Made by a program: the position numbers and the translations under genes
Assembly: GCA_052244495.1 (NCBI GenBank)
Contig: JBQPXH010000001.1
Origin: Cereibacter_A sp052244495
GTDB taxonomy: Bacteria > Pseudomonadota > Alphaproteobacteria > Rhodobacterales > Rhodobacteraceae
Length of the DNA stretch: 64,000 nt
Direction: 5' to 3' (one strand)
The notes under the pieces: model-generated
Told to the model about the DNA's origin: nothing
The model's input: the letters and a program-made list of their open reading frames with translations, nothing else
Database searches by the model: none
Shown here: positions 43,211-54,081 of the stretch, in pieces
Layout: each line of letters begins with the position of its first letter
Numbering within the stretch: the first letter of the stretch is position 1

Positions 43211-44145
43211 TGGCCCTCTACGACCGCGTGGCGCTGATCGGGCTGGGCCTCATCGCCTCGTCCATGGCCCATGCGATGCGCGAGGCAGGGCTTGCAGCCG
43301 AGATCACGGGCCACGCCCGAAGCGCAGAGACCCGCGCCACGGCGCTCGAGATTGGGCTCTGCGACCGGGTATTCGAGACCGCGGCCGAGGCGGCCGAGGG
43401 TGCCGATCTCGTCGTCCTTGCCGTGCCGGTGGGGGCGATGGAGGCCATCGCCGCCGAGATCGCGCCGCATCTGAAGCCGGGCGCGACCGTGACCGACGTG
43501 GGCTCGGTGAAGCAGGCGGTCATCGCGGCCGTCGCTCCGCACATCCCCGAGGGCGTCCACTTCGTGCCCGGCCACCCGCTCGCCGGCACCGAACATTCCG
43601 GCCCGCGCTCGGGCTTCGCCACGCTTTTCCGCAACCGCTGGTGGCTGCTCACGCCGCCCGAGGGGGCGGACCCGGAGGCCGTGGCCCGGCTGCAGTCGCT
43701 GTGCGAGGCGATGGGCGCCAATGTCGAGACGATGGACGCGACGCATCACGACCTCGTTCTCGCCGTCACCAGCCACACCCCCCACCTCATTGCCTACACG
43801 ATGGTCGGCGTGGCAGATCACCTCCGCCGCGTGACCCAATCGGAAATAATCCGCTACTCTGCAGCCGGTTTCCGCGACTTTACGCGCATCGCGGCCTCGG
43901 ACCCGACAATGTGGCGAGACGTCTTCTTGACAAACAGGGAGGCGACGCTCGACATTCTCGGCCGTTTCACCGAAGAACTTTTCGCGCTGCAGAGAGCCAT
44001 TCGACTGGGTGATGGGGATCACCTGTTCGAATACTTCACGCGCACGCGCGCCATCCGCCGAGGGATCATCGAGGCGGGTCAGGACACGTCAGCACCCGAC
44101 TTCGGCCGATCGGCCGAGGTTTCGACAGGAACAGGGAAAGGCTAG
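43210..44145 (+). CDS. tyrA: prephenate/arogenate dehydrogenase
   Basis: A 311-residue TyrA-family enzyme of tyrosine synthesis. The N-terminal NAD(P)-binding region has VALIGLGLIASSMA (GxGxxxxS), VLAVPVGAM and DVGSVKQAV; then HFVPGHPLAGTEHSGP and SHTPHLIAYTM, the prephenate-binding region. It makes 4-hydroxyphenylpyruvate or tyrosine. The start at 43210 overlaps the aminotransferase stop by one base, so the two are translationally coupled. Length is normal. Confidence 0.92.
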   Translation: MALYDRVALIGLGLIASSMAHAMREAGLAAEITGHARSAETRATALEIGLCDRVFETAAEAAEGADLVVLAVPVGAMEAIAAEIAPHLKPGATVTDVGSVKQAVIAAVAPHIPEGVHFVPGHPLAGTEHSGPRSGFATLFRNRWWLLTPPEGADPEAVARLQSLCEAMGANVETMDATHHDLVLAVTSHTPHLIAYTMVGVADHLRRVTQSEIIRYSAAGFRDFTRIAASDPTMWRDVFLTNREATLDILGRFTEELFALQRAIRLGDGDHLFEYFTRTRAIRRGIIEAGQDTSAPDFGRSAEVSTGTGKG

Positions 44146-44150
44146 GGCAG

Positions 44151-45020
44151 ATGCGGGCACTCGGGGCGGCGGTTCTCGTCACTGGTCTCATGGCAGGAAC
44201 CGCTTTCGCAGATGCCCCGTCGGTATCGTTGCGTCCGCTGGCCAATCCGGCGGCCGCTGTGCCCGTCGTCGTCTCGGCCGAAGCCAGCGCACCCGCCGAG
44301 GTGCTTCGCCCGCGTGCCCGGCCGGCCGTGAAACTGGTGGCGACCGAGGTAATGCCCGGGAAGCCGGCGATGAGCTTCCTCGCGCCGCCCAAGCCCGAAG
44401 TGACCCGCCGCGGGTTCCTCGGCACGTTCTTCCGCCCCAAGGCGCGTCCGCCGGAAACCGTGACGAAGGCGGGCGCTGTCCGCACCCTGCCCGGAAGCGC
44501 GATGGTGCAGGGCCGCAAGGGCTCGGTCTGCGGCGATCCCACCATCAGGGGCGCGACCCTCGCCCCCATCGCGGGCAAGATCCGCGGCTGCGGGATCGCG
44601 GATCCCGTTCAGGTGACGGCCATCGACGGCGTGGCGCTCAGCATGGCGGCGACGATGGATTGCGGGACGGCGCGGGCGCTCAAGACCTGGATCAACCGTG
44701 GCCTGCGCCCGAACCTGCCCTCCAAGGTGGTCAAGCTGCAGATCGCCGGAGCCTATTCCTGCCGGACCCGCAACAACCGGCCCGGCGCGCCGATCAGCGA
44801 GCATGGCCGTGGCAAGGCAGTGGATGTTTCAGGCTTCACGCTGGCGAACGGGAAGTCCGTCACCATCGCGCGCGATTACCGGCGTGAGAAGATGATCCAG
44901 GCTGCCCATAAATCCGCCTGCGGGATCTTCGGAACGACGCTCGGCCCCGGTTCGGACGGCTACCACGAGGATCACCTGCATTTCGACACCATCCCGCGCC
45001 GGTCGCCCTACTGCCGCTGA
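44151..45020 (+). CDS. extensin-like family protein (M15-type fold)
   Basis: A 289-residue exported protein. The first 20 or so residues form a signal peptide (MRALGAAVLVTGLMAGTAFA). A proline-rich linker leads to the extensin-like C-terminal domain (about 125-289) with SEHGRGKAVDVSGF and YHEDHLHFD, the His/Asp/His arrangement of zinc D-Ala-D-Ala carboxypeptidases (M15). Six or so cysteines suggest disulfides. A cell-wall role is likely but unproven. It starts 5 bp after tyrA and probably shares that transcript. Confidence 0.82.
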   Translation: MRALGAAVLVTGLMAGTAFADAPSVSLRPLANPAAAVPVVVSAEASAPAEVLRPRARPAVKLVATEVMPGKPAMSFLAPPKPEVTRRGFLGTFFRPKARPPETVTKAGAVRTLPGSAMVQGRKGSVCGDPTIRGATLAPIAGKIRGCGIADPVQVTAIDGVALSMAATMDCGTARALKTWINRGLRPNLPSKVVKLQIAGAYSCRTRNNRPGAPISEHGRGKAVDVSGFTLANGKSVTIARDYRREKMIQAAHKSACGIFGTTLGPGSDGYHEDHLHFDTIPRRSPYCR

Positions 45021-45060
45021 GCACCTCTGACTGCGCAGGCGCCCGGTCAGTCCGGCCCCG

Positions 45061-46056
45061 TCACCCCCCGGTCGCAAGCGCGGGGGCAGGTCCGAGTGGC
45101 AGGGGGCCGAGGTTCATCCAGCCTTCCGCCATGGTCAGCGGCACCTGCAGTTCCTCGCCGCCGGAGCGCGCCGCGAAAACTCCCAGCGCGCGCTCCCAGG
45201 ACGGCAGCGCGTCGGCCTCGATGAGCCCCAACTCGGCCGCGATCCGGATCGCCTGACGCCAGTTACCGAGCGCGAGGTCGATCCGCCCCTCGGGCCTGCC
45301 GGATCCGTCAACCGTCAGCCGGCCCGAACCGGTGAGGCTCAGCGGCCCCCAGATCAGACGTAACTCGCGCAGGTCGAGGGTCCGGAGCTGCGGCCGCGTC
45401 TGTCCCAGGTGCCGGTCTACGGGGGCTGTCAGGCCGGTCACCGCCCGGAACCGGAGTTCGGACAGGCGCGGCGGCAGGCCCGCGCGTTCTGCGGCCTCGG
45501 CCAGAGCGCCCTCGGGCGCAAGACCCTGCAGGTCGATCCCGATTTCATGAGACGCGGCGTCATCGCCCACCCGGCGCGACGCGACCCGGGCATCGTCGAG
45601 CCGGAGGGTCCAGCCCAGCGAAGAACGGAGCACGATTGCCTGTCCGGCCGAGGCCGTCCGGTCGAGGGCGAGCGCCCCGCCGGGCGAAACGATCAGGCTC
45701 GCCCTCAGGGCCGAGGCATTGACCGTCACCGACTGGCCGGGAAACTCGAACCGCTGCTCCGGCGGGAAGGCGGCGATCAGGTGCCAGGGCTTCCAGCTCA
45801 TGGCGAAGATCTGGAGGAACGGGGCGCGCCAGCCGAAGCCGCTGTCGGGATCCCCGAGACGGACCTCTTCCACGGTCAGGTCGAAGCGGTTCGGAAAACC
45901 CCGGACCGACAGCCCTTGATACTCTGCCACCCGTCCCGCTGCCTTTTGCTGCGCGAAGAACTCCTGCGCGGCCTTGCGGACCATGACGGACCCTGCCACC
46001 CACCAGCCTGCCCAGAGCACGGCCAGCACCAGCACAAGCCCCACGATTTTCCGCAT
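45061..46056 (-). CDS. DUF2125 protein
   Basis: A 331-residue protein with one N-terminal membrane segment (IVGLVLVLAVLWAGWWVAGSV, about residues 3-23) and a beta-rich periplasmic part. DUF2125 features include GFPNRFDLTVEEVRLGDP, HLIAAFPPEQRFEFPG and LDDARVASRRVG. The domain has no assigned function, though its layout resembles outer-membrane/lipid-related AsmA-like proteins. The start at 46056 follows AAAGGGCG; a longer frame is unsupported. Divergent from the ChaC-like gene. Confidence 0.8.
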   Translation of the reverse strand: MRKIVGLVLVLAVLWAGWWVAGSVMVRKAAQEFFAQQKAAGRVAEYQGLSVRGFPNRFDLTVEEVRLGDPDSGFGWRAPFLQIFAMSWKPWHLIAAFPPEQRFEFPGQSVTVNASALRASLIVSPGGALALDRTASAGQAIVLRSSLGWTLRLDDARVASRRVGDDAASHEIGIDLQGLAPEGALAEAAERAGLPPRLSELRFRAVTGLTAPVDRHLGQTRPQLRTLDLRELRLIWGPLSLTGSGRLTVDGSGRPEGRIDLALGNWRQAIRIAAELGLIEADALPSWERALGVFAARSGGEELQVPLTMAEGWMNLGPLPLGPAPALATGG

Positions 46057-46116
46057 CCCGCGCCCTTTCCCATGCCCCTCTGCCGATGCTACAGGGCTGC
46101 CGTCAGGAGGACCAGC

Positions 46117-46665
46117 ATGGACGGGCCACTCTGGGTATTCGGATACGGGTCCCTGATCTGGGATCCGGGGTTCGCGGTGACGAGGAGCGTGACGGCGCGC
46201 CTCGACGGCTGGAGGCGCAGCTTCTGCATGACCTCGATCCACTACAGGGGCACGCCGCAGGCCCCCGGACTCGTGCTCGCGCTGGATGCCGCGCCGGACA
46301 TGGCCTGCGAGGGCGTGGCCTTCGAGGTCGCGGCGGGTGCGGAGACCGAAACGCTCGCAGCCCTGCGCGAGCGTGAGCTGATCTCGCGTGCCTATCTCGA
46401 ACGCTGGCTGCCGGTGCGGCTCACGAGCGGGGAGACGGTAGAGGCGGTGGTCTACGTGATCGACCCCGATCACGAGCAGTATTGCGGCGGCCTCGATCTG
46501 GAGTCGCAGGCGCGGATCATCGCCTCGGCCGCGGGCGACCGGGGCCCGAACCGGGACTATCTCCTGAACACGGCCGCGCATCTCCGGGATCTCGGGATTG
46601 ACGATCCGGACCTGTGCTGGCTGGCCACACGGGTGCGTGCATTGGGCAACGGTCGGCCGGGCTGA
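46117..46665 (+). CDS. ChaC-like gamma-glutamylcyclotransferase
   Basis: A 182-residue ChaC-family enzyme that degrades glutathione to 5-oxoproline and Cys-Gly. The P-loop-like motif FGYGSLIWDPGF is at the N-terminus, followed by GLVLALDAA and LRERELISRAYLERW, where a glutamate acts as general base, and NRDYLLNTAAHL near the C-terminus. CAGGAGG precedes the ATG at 46117 closely. It stands alone between the DUF2125 gene and the MotA-like gene. Confidence 0.9.
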   Translation: MDGPLWVFGYGSLIWDPGFAVTRSVTARLDGWRRSFCMTSIHYRGTPQAPGLVLALDAAPDMACEGVAFEVAAGAETETLAALRERELISRAYLERWLPVRLTSGETVEAVVYVIDPDHEQYCGGLDLESQARIIASAAGDRGPNRDYLLNTAAHLRDLGIDDPDLCWLATRVRALGNGRPG

Positions 46666-46738
46666 CCGCATTCCCCGTTGGCAGCCGAAAGGCCCCGGCC
46701 TATTGTGCAACGGCAGAACAAAGGGGCTTCAACCCGGA

Positions 46739-47920
46739 ATGTCGAGAACCGCCGTCGAGGCCGAACCGCATTTTACCCAGCCGGTCCGGCAGATCGTGAT
46801 GATGCTTGTCGTCGTCGCGCTGGTCGGGGTCGGCGCCTTCGTGGCCTTCACCACGCTCGAGCAGGTCTTCCTCTCGAATCCCTACCTCAACGCGCTGATC
46901 GGCTTCGTCTTTCTGCTCGGGCTCGGCACCTGCTTCCTGCAGATGGCCCAGCTCGTGCAGTCGGTGAGCTGGATCGAGAATTTCGTCAGGGACCGGCCCG
47001 GCTTCGAATACGTTCGAGCGCCCCGGCTGCTCGCGCCGCTCGCGGCGCTGCTGCGGTCCCGCGGCAAGCGGATGCAGATCTCCTCGACCTCGTCGCGCTC
47101 GATCCTCGACTCCGTCGGCACCCGTCTCGACGAGGCTCGGGACATCACCCACTATCTCGGCAGCCTGCTGATCTTCCTCGGGCTTCTCGGCACCTTCTAC
47201 GGGCTTGCGACGACGGTCCCGGCCCTGGTCCAGACCATCCGGGCCCTCTCGCCGCAGGAAGGGCAGAGCGGCGTCGAGCTTTTCGGCGAGTTGATGGTCG
47301 GGTTCGAAAGCCAGCTCGGCGGGATGGGGACGGCCTTCTCCTCCTCGCTCCTCGGCCTCGCGGGTTCGCTGGTGGTGGGTCTCCTCGAACTCTTCGCGAG
47401 CCATGGGCAGAACCGCTTCTACCGTCAGCTTGAGGAATGGCTCTCTTCCTTCACCCGCCTCACGCCCGCGGGCGTCGAGGGGGAAAGCGGGGATGCGTCG
47501 CTCGTCGCCGGGGTGCTCGAGCAGATGGTGCTTCAGATGGACCGCATGCAGGAGCTTCACGCACAGGCCGACGTCAGCCGCAATCTGGTCGATGTGCGCA
47601 TGGCCGATCTCGCCGGCGCGGTGCAGAAGCTGGCCGAGCGGATCGACGCACAGGCCGTGGGGCAGTCCGACCTCCTGGAGCGCGTCGCCGCGGGGCAGGA
47701 GCGCCTGGTGGCGGCCCTGACCGGCGCCGAGGCTTCGGCCTTCGCCGATGCCGAGGCGCGGATGCGCCTGCGCTCGATCGACGTGCAGCTTCTCCGCATC
47801 CTGGAAGAGATCGCGGCCGGGCGGCAGGAGAGCACCTCGGACCTGCGCAGTGATCTCGCGGCCCTGACCGGAGCCGTGCGGCAGCTGTCGCGCACAGCCT
47901 CCGCCACCGCACGGGGCTAG
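46739..47920 (+). CDS. MotA/TolQ/ExbB-like membrane protein
   Basis: A 393-residue inner-membrane protein. Hydrophobic segments lie around residues 20-40, 53-75, 140-165 and 195-220, with a MotA/TolQ-like core GSLLIFLGLLGTFYGLATT and GMGTAFSSSLLGLAGSLVVGLLEL. The 180-residue cytoplasmic C-terminal part is helical. Paired with the OmpA-domain gene 3 bp downstream, it should be the channel subunit of an ion-driven stator. Not flagellar by context. The start at 46739 has AAAGGGG upstream; other in-frame starts are further back. Confidence 0.8.
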   Translation: MSRTAVEAEPHFTQPVRQIVMMLVVVALVGVGAFVAFTTLEQVFLSNPYLNALIGFVFLLGLGTCFLQMAQLVQSVSWIENFVRDRPGFEYVRAPRLLAPLAALLRSRGKRMQISSTSSRSILDSVGTRLDEARDITHYLGSLLIFLGLLGTFYGLATTVPALVQTIRALSPQEGQSGVELFGELMVGFESQLGGMGTAFSSSLLGLAGSLVVGLLELFASHGQNRFYRQLEEWLSSFTRLTPAGVEGESGDASLVAGVLEQMVLQMDRMQELHAQADVSRNLVDVRMADLAGAVQKLAERIDAQAVGQSDLLERVAAGQERLVAALTGAEASAFADAEARMRLRSIDVQLLRILEEIAAGRQESTSDLRSDLAALTGAVRQLSRTASATARG

Positions 47921-47923
47921 GCG

Positions 47924-49501
47924 ATGGCGCTGGTGCGACGGAACGGACGGCGCGAGACGCATATCTGGCCCGGCTTCGTCGACGCCATGACGGCGCTGCT
48001 CCTCGTGCTGATGTTCGTGCTCACCATCTTCATGGTGATCCAGTCGGTGCTGCGCGAGACGATCAGCACGCAGGACACCGAACTCGACAGCCTGACGGGC
48101 CAGCTTGCCGACCTCGCCGACGCGCTGGGTCTCGAGCGCCAGAAGAGCGCCGACCTCACGGCCGCCGTCGATGCGGCCCGGGCCGAGGGAGAGCGGCAGG
48201 CGGCGACCATCGCGACGCTGACCGCCACGCTCGCCACGCGCGAGGGCGAACTGACCGCGGCGCGGGGGCGCATCGCCTCGTTCGAGGAGCAGGTGGCGAC
48301 CCTTCTCGCCGAGCGCGATCGCGCGCGGGGAGAGGCCACCCGGCTCACGGCTTCGGTTCAGGAGCTTGAAGCCGCGCAGGCGAAGCTGCTCTCGGAACAG
48401 GAGGCGGCGCAGCTTGCGCTGGCGCAGGCGCGGAGCGAGATCGACGCGCAGGCGGAAGCCGCCCGCCTTGCCGCGGCGCGCCGCGAGGCGCTGGACGCGC
48501 TGGTGGCGGATCTGCGCAGCAGGGTCGCCGAGGGCGAACGGAAGCTGTCGGAGGAGGAGGCGGCGCGTCTCGCCGATGCGGCCGCGGCCGAAGCCCTTCG
48601 CGAGAGGCTGAGGAATTCCGAGACCGAACTGACCGCCATGACGCTCGCGCTCGAGGAACAGCGCAGGCGGGCGGAGGAGACGCTGACGCTTCTGGCTGCG
48701 GCGCGGACCGATGCCGCAAAAGCGGTGAGCGAGGCCGAGCGGCGCGAGGCCGCGCTGGCTGCGGCGCGCGAGGCGCTGGCCGCGCAGGAGGGCGAGGGGG
48801 CGGAGGCGGCGCGCCGGGTCGCGCTGCTGAACGAACAGGTGGCGGCCTTGCGCGCACAGCTCGGATCCCTTCAAGGGCTTCTCGATGCCGCGGCGGACCG
48901 GGACGAGGCCAACAAGGTCCAGCTGCAGAGCCTCGGCACGCAGCTCAACTCGGCGCTGGCCCAGGTTGCGGCCGAGCAGAAGCGCCGCGCGGAGCTGGAG
49001 GAGGCGGAACGGCTGCGGCTCGAGAGCGAGAACAAGGACCTCGCGCGGTTCCGCTCCGAGTTCTTCGGGCAACTGCGTCAGGTGCTCGCCGGGCGCGAGG
49101 GCGTCCGGGTGGTGGGAGACCGCTTCGTCTTCTCCTCCGAGGTGCTGTTCGAACCGGGCTCGGCCGAGCTGGCGGCGGAGGGCAGGGCACAGATCTCCGG
49201 TGTCGTCCAGACGCTGAACGAGATCCGCGAGCAGATCCCCGAGGGGATCGACTGGATCATCCGGGTCGACGGACATACCGACGACGTGCCGCTCTCGGGT
49301 TTCGGGGCCTTCCGCGACAACTGGGAACTGAGCTCGGCGCGTGCCCTGTCGGTCGTCCGCTTCATGCAGCAGAGCCTCGGCTTCCCGCCATCGCGGCTGG
49401 CGGCGACGGGCTTTGGCGAGTATCGCCCGGTGGCCGGCGGAAGCAGCCCGGACGCGCGCGCCCAGAACCGCCGCATCGAGCTGAAGCTGACGGAGCGGTA
49501 G
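47924..49501 (+). CDS. MotB-like OmpA-domain protein with long coiled coil
   Basis: A 525-residue protein. One membrane segment (about 22-45) follows a PGFVDAMTALLLVLMF stretch, in which Asp20 aligns with the ion-binding aspartate of MotB. Residues about 50-390 are a long Ala/Glu/Arg-rich coiled coil, much longer than the MotB linker. The C-terminal OmpA-type peptidoglycan-binding domain (about 400-525) has RVDGHTDDVPL, and NWELSSARALSVV. It probably anchors the MotA-like partner to the cell wall. Coupled to that gene with a 3-bp gap. Confidence 0.84.
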   Translation: MALVRRNGRRETHIWPGFVDAMTALLLVLMFVLTIFMVIQSVLRETISTQDTELDSLTGQLADLADALGLERQKSADLTAAVDAARAEGERQAATIATLTATLATREGELTAARGRIASFEEQVATLLAERDRARGEATRLTASVQELEAAQAKLLSEQEAAQLALAQARSEIDAQAEAARLAAARREALDALVADLRSRVAEGERKLSEEEAARLADAAAAEALRERLRNSETELTAMTLALEEQRRRAEETLTLLAAARTDAAKAVSEAERREAALAAAREALAAQEGEGAEAARRVALLNEQVAALRAQLGSLQGLLDAAADRDEANKVQLQSLGTQLNSALAQVAAEQKRRAELEEAERLRLESENKDLARFRSEFFGQLRQVLAGREGVRVVGDRFVFSSEVLFEPGSAELAAEGRAQISGVVQTLNEIREQIPEGIDWIIRVDGHTDDVPLSGFGAFRDNWELSSARALSVVRFMQQSLGFPPSRLAATGFGEYRPVAGGSSPDARAQNRRIELKLTER

Positions 49502-49612
49502 GTCCATCACCGGCGCGGCCTGGCCGCAGCCTTTCGCATGAGACGGCGGGGATGGCGATGGGATCGGATCCTCCGCCGCCCGCACTGTTCTCGGGCCGGA
49601 CCATCGAACAAC

Positions 49613-49648
49613 CGGACAAAAAAGAAAGGGCGGAGAACCTCCGCCCTT
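49613..49648 (-). terminator. clpA terminator
   Basis: AAGGGCGGAG (49626-49635) and CTCCGCCCTT (49639-49648) form a perfect 10-bp stem with a 3-nt loop. On the minus strand it is followed by TCTTTTTTG, a good intrinsic terminator 30 bp after the clpA stop. It may also end the rightward OmpA-domain transcript, though no T-run lies on that side. Confidence 0.85.
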
Positions 49649-49678
49649 CCCGTCAGCCTTCGGTCCGGAGGGACCCGA

Positions 49679-51994
<2,316 letters not shown>

Positions 51995-52159
51995 GATCGG
52001 GTGCTCCTGTCCTGCGGGCCGAAGGGGCATGGGGCCCTTCAACCTTGGCCTCGTAAGTTTAAAGTTCGGTTTTCTTCGCCGCCCTTCAAGTGTTATTTCG
52101 GACAACTTCCGCTTTCTGACAGCCTCCTTGCAAAATGTGATCGCGGCTTCGCGGGCACA

Positions 52160-52927
52160 TCAGAATTTATCCTTCCGCCTTCGGATTTCGGCGAAAACCT
52201 CAGCATCTTCTGCATCAGCCATGCCAACGGCGGCCTTCAGCGCAGGAATTCCCGCCCGAAGGAACGGGTTTGTCGCGACTTCTTGCGAAAGTTGTGCGGG
52301 AACTGTTGGGCGACCCTCCTTGCGGGCCGCGGCGATGGATCCGACCCGAAAGATAAGCATCGGGTTTTCCGGTTCAAGAGTAAGGGCGAAGCGGGCGTTC
52401 GCCTCCGCATATTCGTGGCCCGAGCAGATCAGCGTCTCCTGAGGCAGTGCTGAAATCTTGCGCAGGCTCTGCCACATCATTCCGGCCGTTCCCTCGAAAA
52501 GGCGGCCGCAGCCGAGCGCCATAAGACTGTCCCCGGTGAAGGCGAGCGCGGAGTCGGGGAAGTGCAGCGCGATGTGACCGACGGTGTGGCCGGGCACCTC
52601 GATGACCCGACCCTCGGACGAGCCGACGTGGACCGTGTCGCCTTCCGCAAGCTGCAGGTCGAGCGGGGGCAGGCGATGGGCGTCGGCCGCGGCGCCCGCG
52701 ACCGTCGCACCCGTGACGGCACGGAGTTCCTCGACGCCGGCCACGTGATCCGAATGGTGATGGGTCAGGAAGATCCGCGATAGGCGCCAGCCCCGCTCTT
52801 CCAGTGCCCCGAGGATCGGCGCCGCGTCCGGCACATCGACGACCGCCGTCTCTCCCGTCGCCGCGTCGTGGACGAGGAAGGCGTAATTGTCGCTGAGGCA
52901 GGGCACCGTCACGAGTTCGAGCGGCAT
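52160..52927 (-). CDS. gloB: hydroxyacylglutathione hydrolase (glyoxalase II)
   Basis: A 255-residue metallo-beta-lactamase-fold enzyme that hydrolyses S-lactoylglutathione in methylglyoxal detoxification. The binuclear metal motif THHHSDHVAG is near residue 55, then GHTVGHIALHF, FTGDSLMALGCGRLFEG and SGHEYAEANARFAL, the glutathione-binding C-terminal part. The start at 52927 follows GGGAGAAG; a longer frame upstream is not enzyme-like. It is divergent from a methyltransferase gene, with a 63-bp shared gap. Confidence 0.92.
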   Translation of the reverse strand: MPLELVTVPCLSDNYAFLVHDAATGETAVVDVPDAAPILGALEERGWRLSRIFLTHHHSDHVAGVEELRAVTGATVAGAAADAHRLPPLDLQLAEGDTVHVGSSEGRVIEVPGHTVGHIALHFPDSALAFTGDSLMALGCGRLFEGTAGMMWQSLRKISALPQETLICSGHEYAEANARFALTLEPENPMLIFRVGSIAAARKEGRPTVPAQLSQEVATNPFLRAGIPALKAAVGMADAEDAEVFAEIRRRKDKF

Positions 52928-52990
52928 GGTTTCTTCTCCCTTTCCTTTGTAGTGTGGCTCACAACTCTGCCCGGACAAGGCTTCGCCGCA

Positions 52991-53779
52991 ATGCATCTCG
53001 ACGTGCTCGACCTGCACAACTTCTACTACAGGACACAGTTGGGCCGCGTCGCGCAACGCGCCGTGCGCGACCAGCTCCAGAAACTCTGGCCCGATGCCAA
53101 GGGCCAGACCGTGGCGGGCTTCGGCTTCTCTGTGCCGCTCCTGCGCCCCTATCTCGACCAGGCGCGGCGGGTGATCGCCCTCATGCCGGGCCCGCAGGGG
53201 GTGATGCCCTGGCCCGCCGGGATGGACAACGTATCGGTGCTCTGCGACGAGGGCGCCTGGCCGCTCTCCACCGGGATGGTGGACAAGCTGGTGATGCTGC
53301 ACGGTCTGGAAACGTCCGAGCATCCGTCCGAGGTCCTTGCGGAAGCCTGGCGCGTCCTTGGTCCGGGCGGAAGGGCGCTGTTCGTGGTGCCGTCCCGCTC
53401 GGGTCTCTGGGCGCGGCGGGACGGGACGCCCTTCGGCTTCGGCCGGCCCTATTCCCTCAACCAGCTCGAGACGCAACTGAAGCGCCACGACTTCACCCCG
53501 GAGCGGTCGCTCGCGGCCCTCTTCGCACCGCCCCTGCACCAGCGCTTCTGGCTGAAGACAGCGGACTTCTGGGAGACGGGCGGCCGTCGCTTCGCCCCCT
53601 GGCTGGTGGGAGGCGTGCTGATGGTCGAGGCCTCGAAGCAGATCTATGCGCCCACCCGCACCGGGCTCAAGGCGGCGGTCACCAAGCCCCTGCGCGCGCT
53701 CGAAGGCATCCCTCAGCCGCTGCCTGCGCCCGCAGGCCGCACTTCGGACGGTCCGGGCACCTGCATGGGCGGATGTTAG
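52991..53779 (+). CDS. SAM-dependent methyltransferase, class I
   Basis: A 262-residue methyltransferase-fold protein. The N-terminus HLDVLDLHNFYYRTQLGR is characteristic of an alphaproteobacterial group found next to gloB. The fold shows VAGFGFSVPLL in the glycine-rich motif I position (degenerate), a later LHGLETSEHPSEVLAEAWRVLGPGGRALFVVPS (motif IV/V) and a basic C-terminus. The changed motif I makes SAM binding less certain. Substrate unknown. It is divergent from gloB. Confidence 0.8.
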   Translation: MHLDVLDLHNFYYRTQLGRVAQRAVRDQLQKLWPDAKGQTVAGFGFSVPLLRPYLDQARRVIALMPGPQGVMPWPAGMDNVSVLCDEGAWPLSTGMVDKLVMLHGLETSEHPSEVLAEAWRVLGPGGRALFVVPSRSGLWARRDGTPFGFGRPYSLNQLETQLKRHDFTPERSLAALFAPPLHQRFWLKTADFWETGGRRFAPWLVGGVLMVEASKQIYAPTRTGLKAAVTKPLRALEGIPQPLPAPAGRTSDGPGTCMGGC

Positions 53780-53854
53780 CGGCACCACGATTCCCGGTTG
53801 GGCGGAACGGCCGCCGGTCATCTCGTCGCGTGGCGTAAGGCGGTCTTGAAAGCC

Positions 53855-53879
53855 CCTTTCGCAGGCATCCGGCGAAAGG
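53855..53879 (+). terminator. hairpin after methyltransferase gene
   Basis: CCTTTCGC (53855-53862) and GCGAAAGG (53872-53879) form an 8-bp stem with a 9-nt loop, 75 bp after the methyltransferase stop. It lacks a T-run, so this is a position-based terminator guess. Confidence 0.4.
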
Positions 53880-53947
53880 CCGGGGATGGCCGGGAGTGCC
53901 AATGAAACAAAGAGTTCGCCCCTTCGGCGGAGGGCCGACCTTCGTGG

Positions 53948-53976
53948 TTGCGAGGCTGCAAGTCCTCTGCTACACC
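53948..53976 (+). promoter_or_regulatory. candidate promoter of atpHAGDC
   Basis: TTGCGA (53948-53953) and TACACC (53971-53976) are 17 bp apart, a fair sigma-70 match about 105 bp before the atpH start. It is the best such pair seen in the region. Confidence 0.45.
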
Positions 53977-54081
53977 CGCCGCGAAACTTGAGACGCGCGG
54001 GAAAGTCCCTCGCGCCGCACAATGCCTCCGGCCTGCGGGAGCACGATCCCGCGCCGGGGCCATGATATCGAAAGGGTTGAC

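Larger units (their letters stand above)
53780..54081. other. intergenic region before the ATP synthase operon
   Basis: About 302 bp without a gene. Contents: a hairpin after the methyltransferase gene (53855-53879), repeated GGCCGGGGA/GGCCGGGA stretches around 53880-53900, a promoter candidate at 53948-53976, and a GAAAGGG ribosome binding site before the atpH GTG. Nothing else was recognised. Confidence 0.55.

Noticed and set aside
46739..49501. Zorya-type anti-phage system
   Set aside because: The MotA/OmpA pair resembles ZorAB in outline, but no ZorC/ZorD/ZorE-like gene is adjacent; the next gene is clpA.
46700..49585. 961-codon leftward frame over the stator pair
   Set aside because: Antisense shadow of two genes with strong domain evidence; no ribosome binding site or domain.
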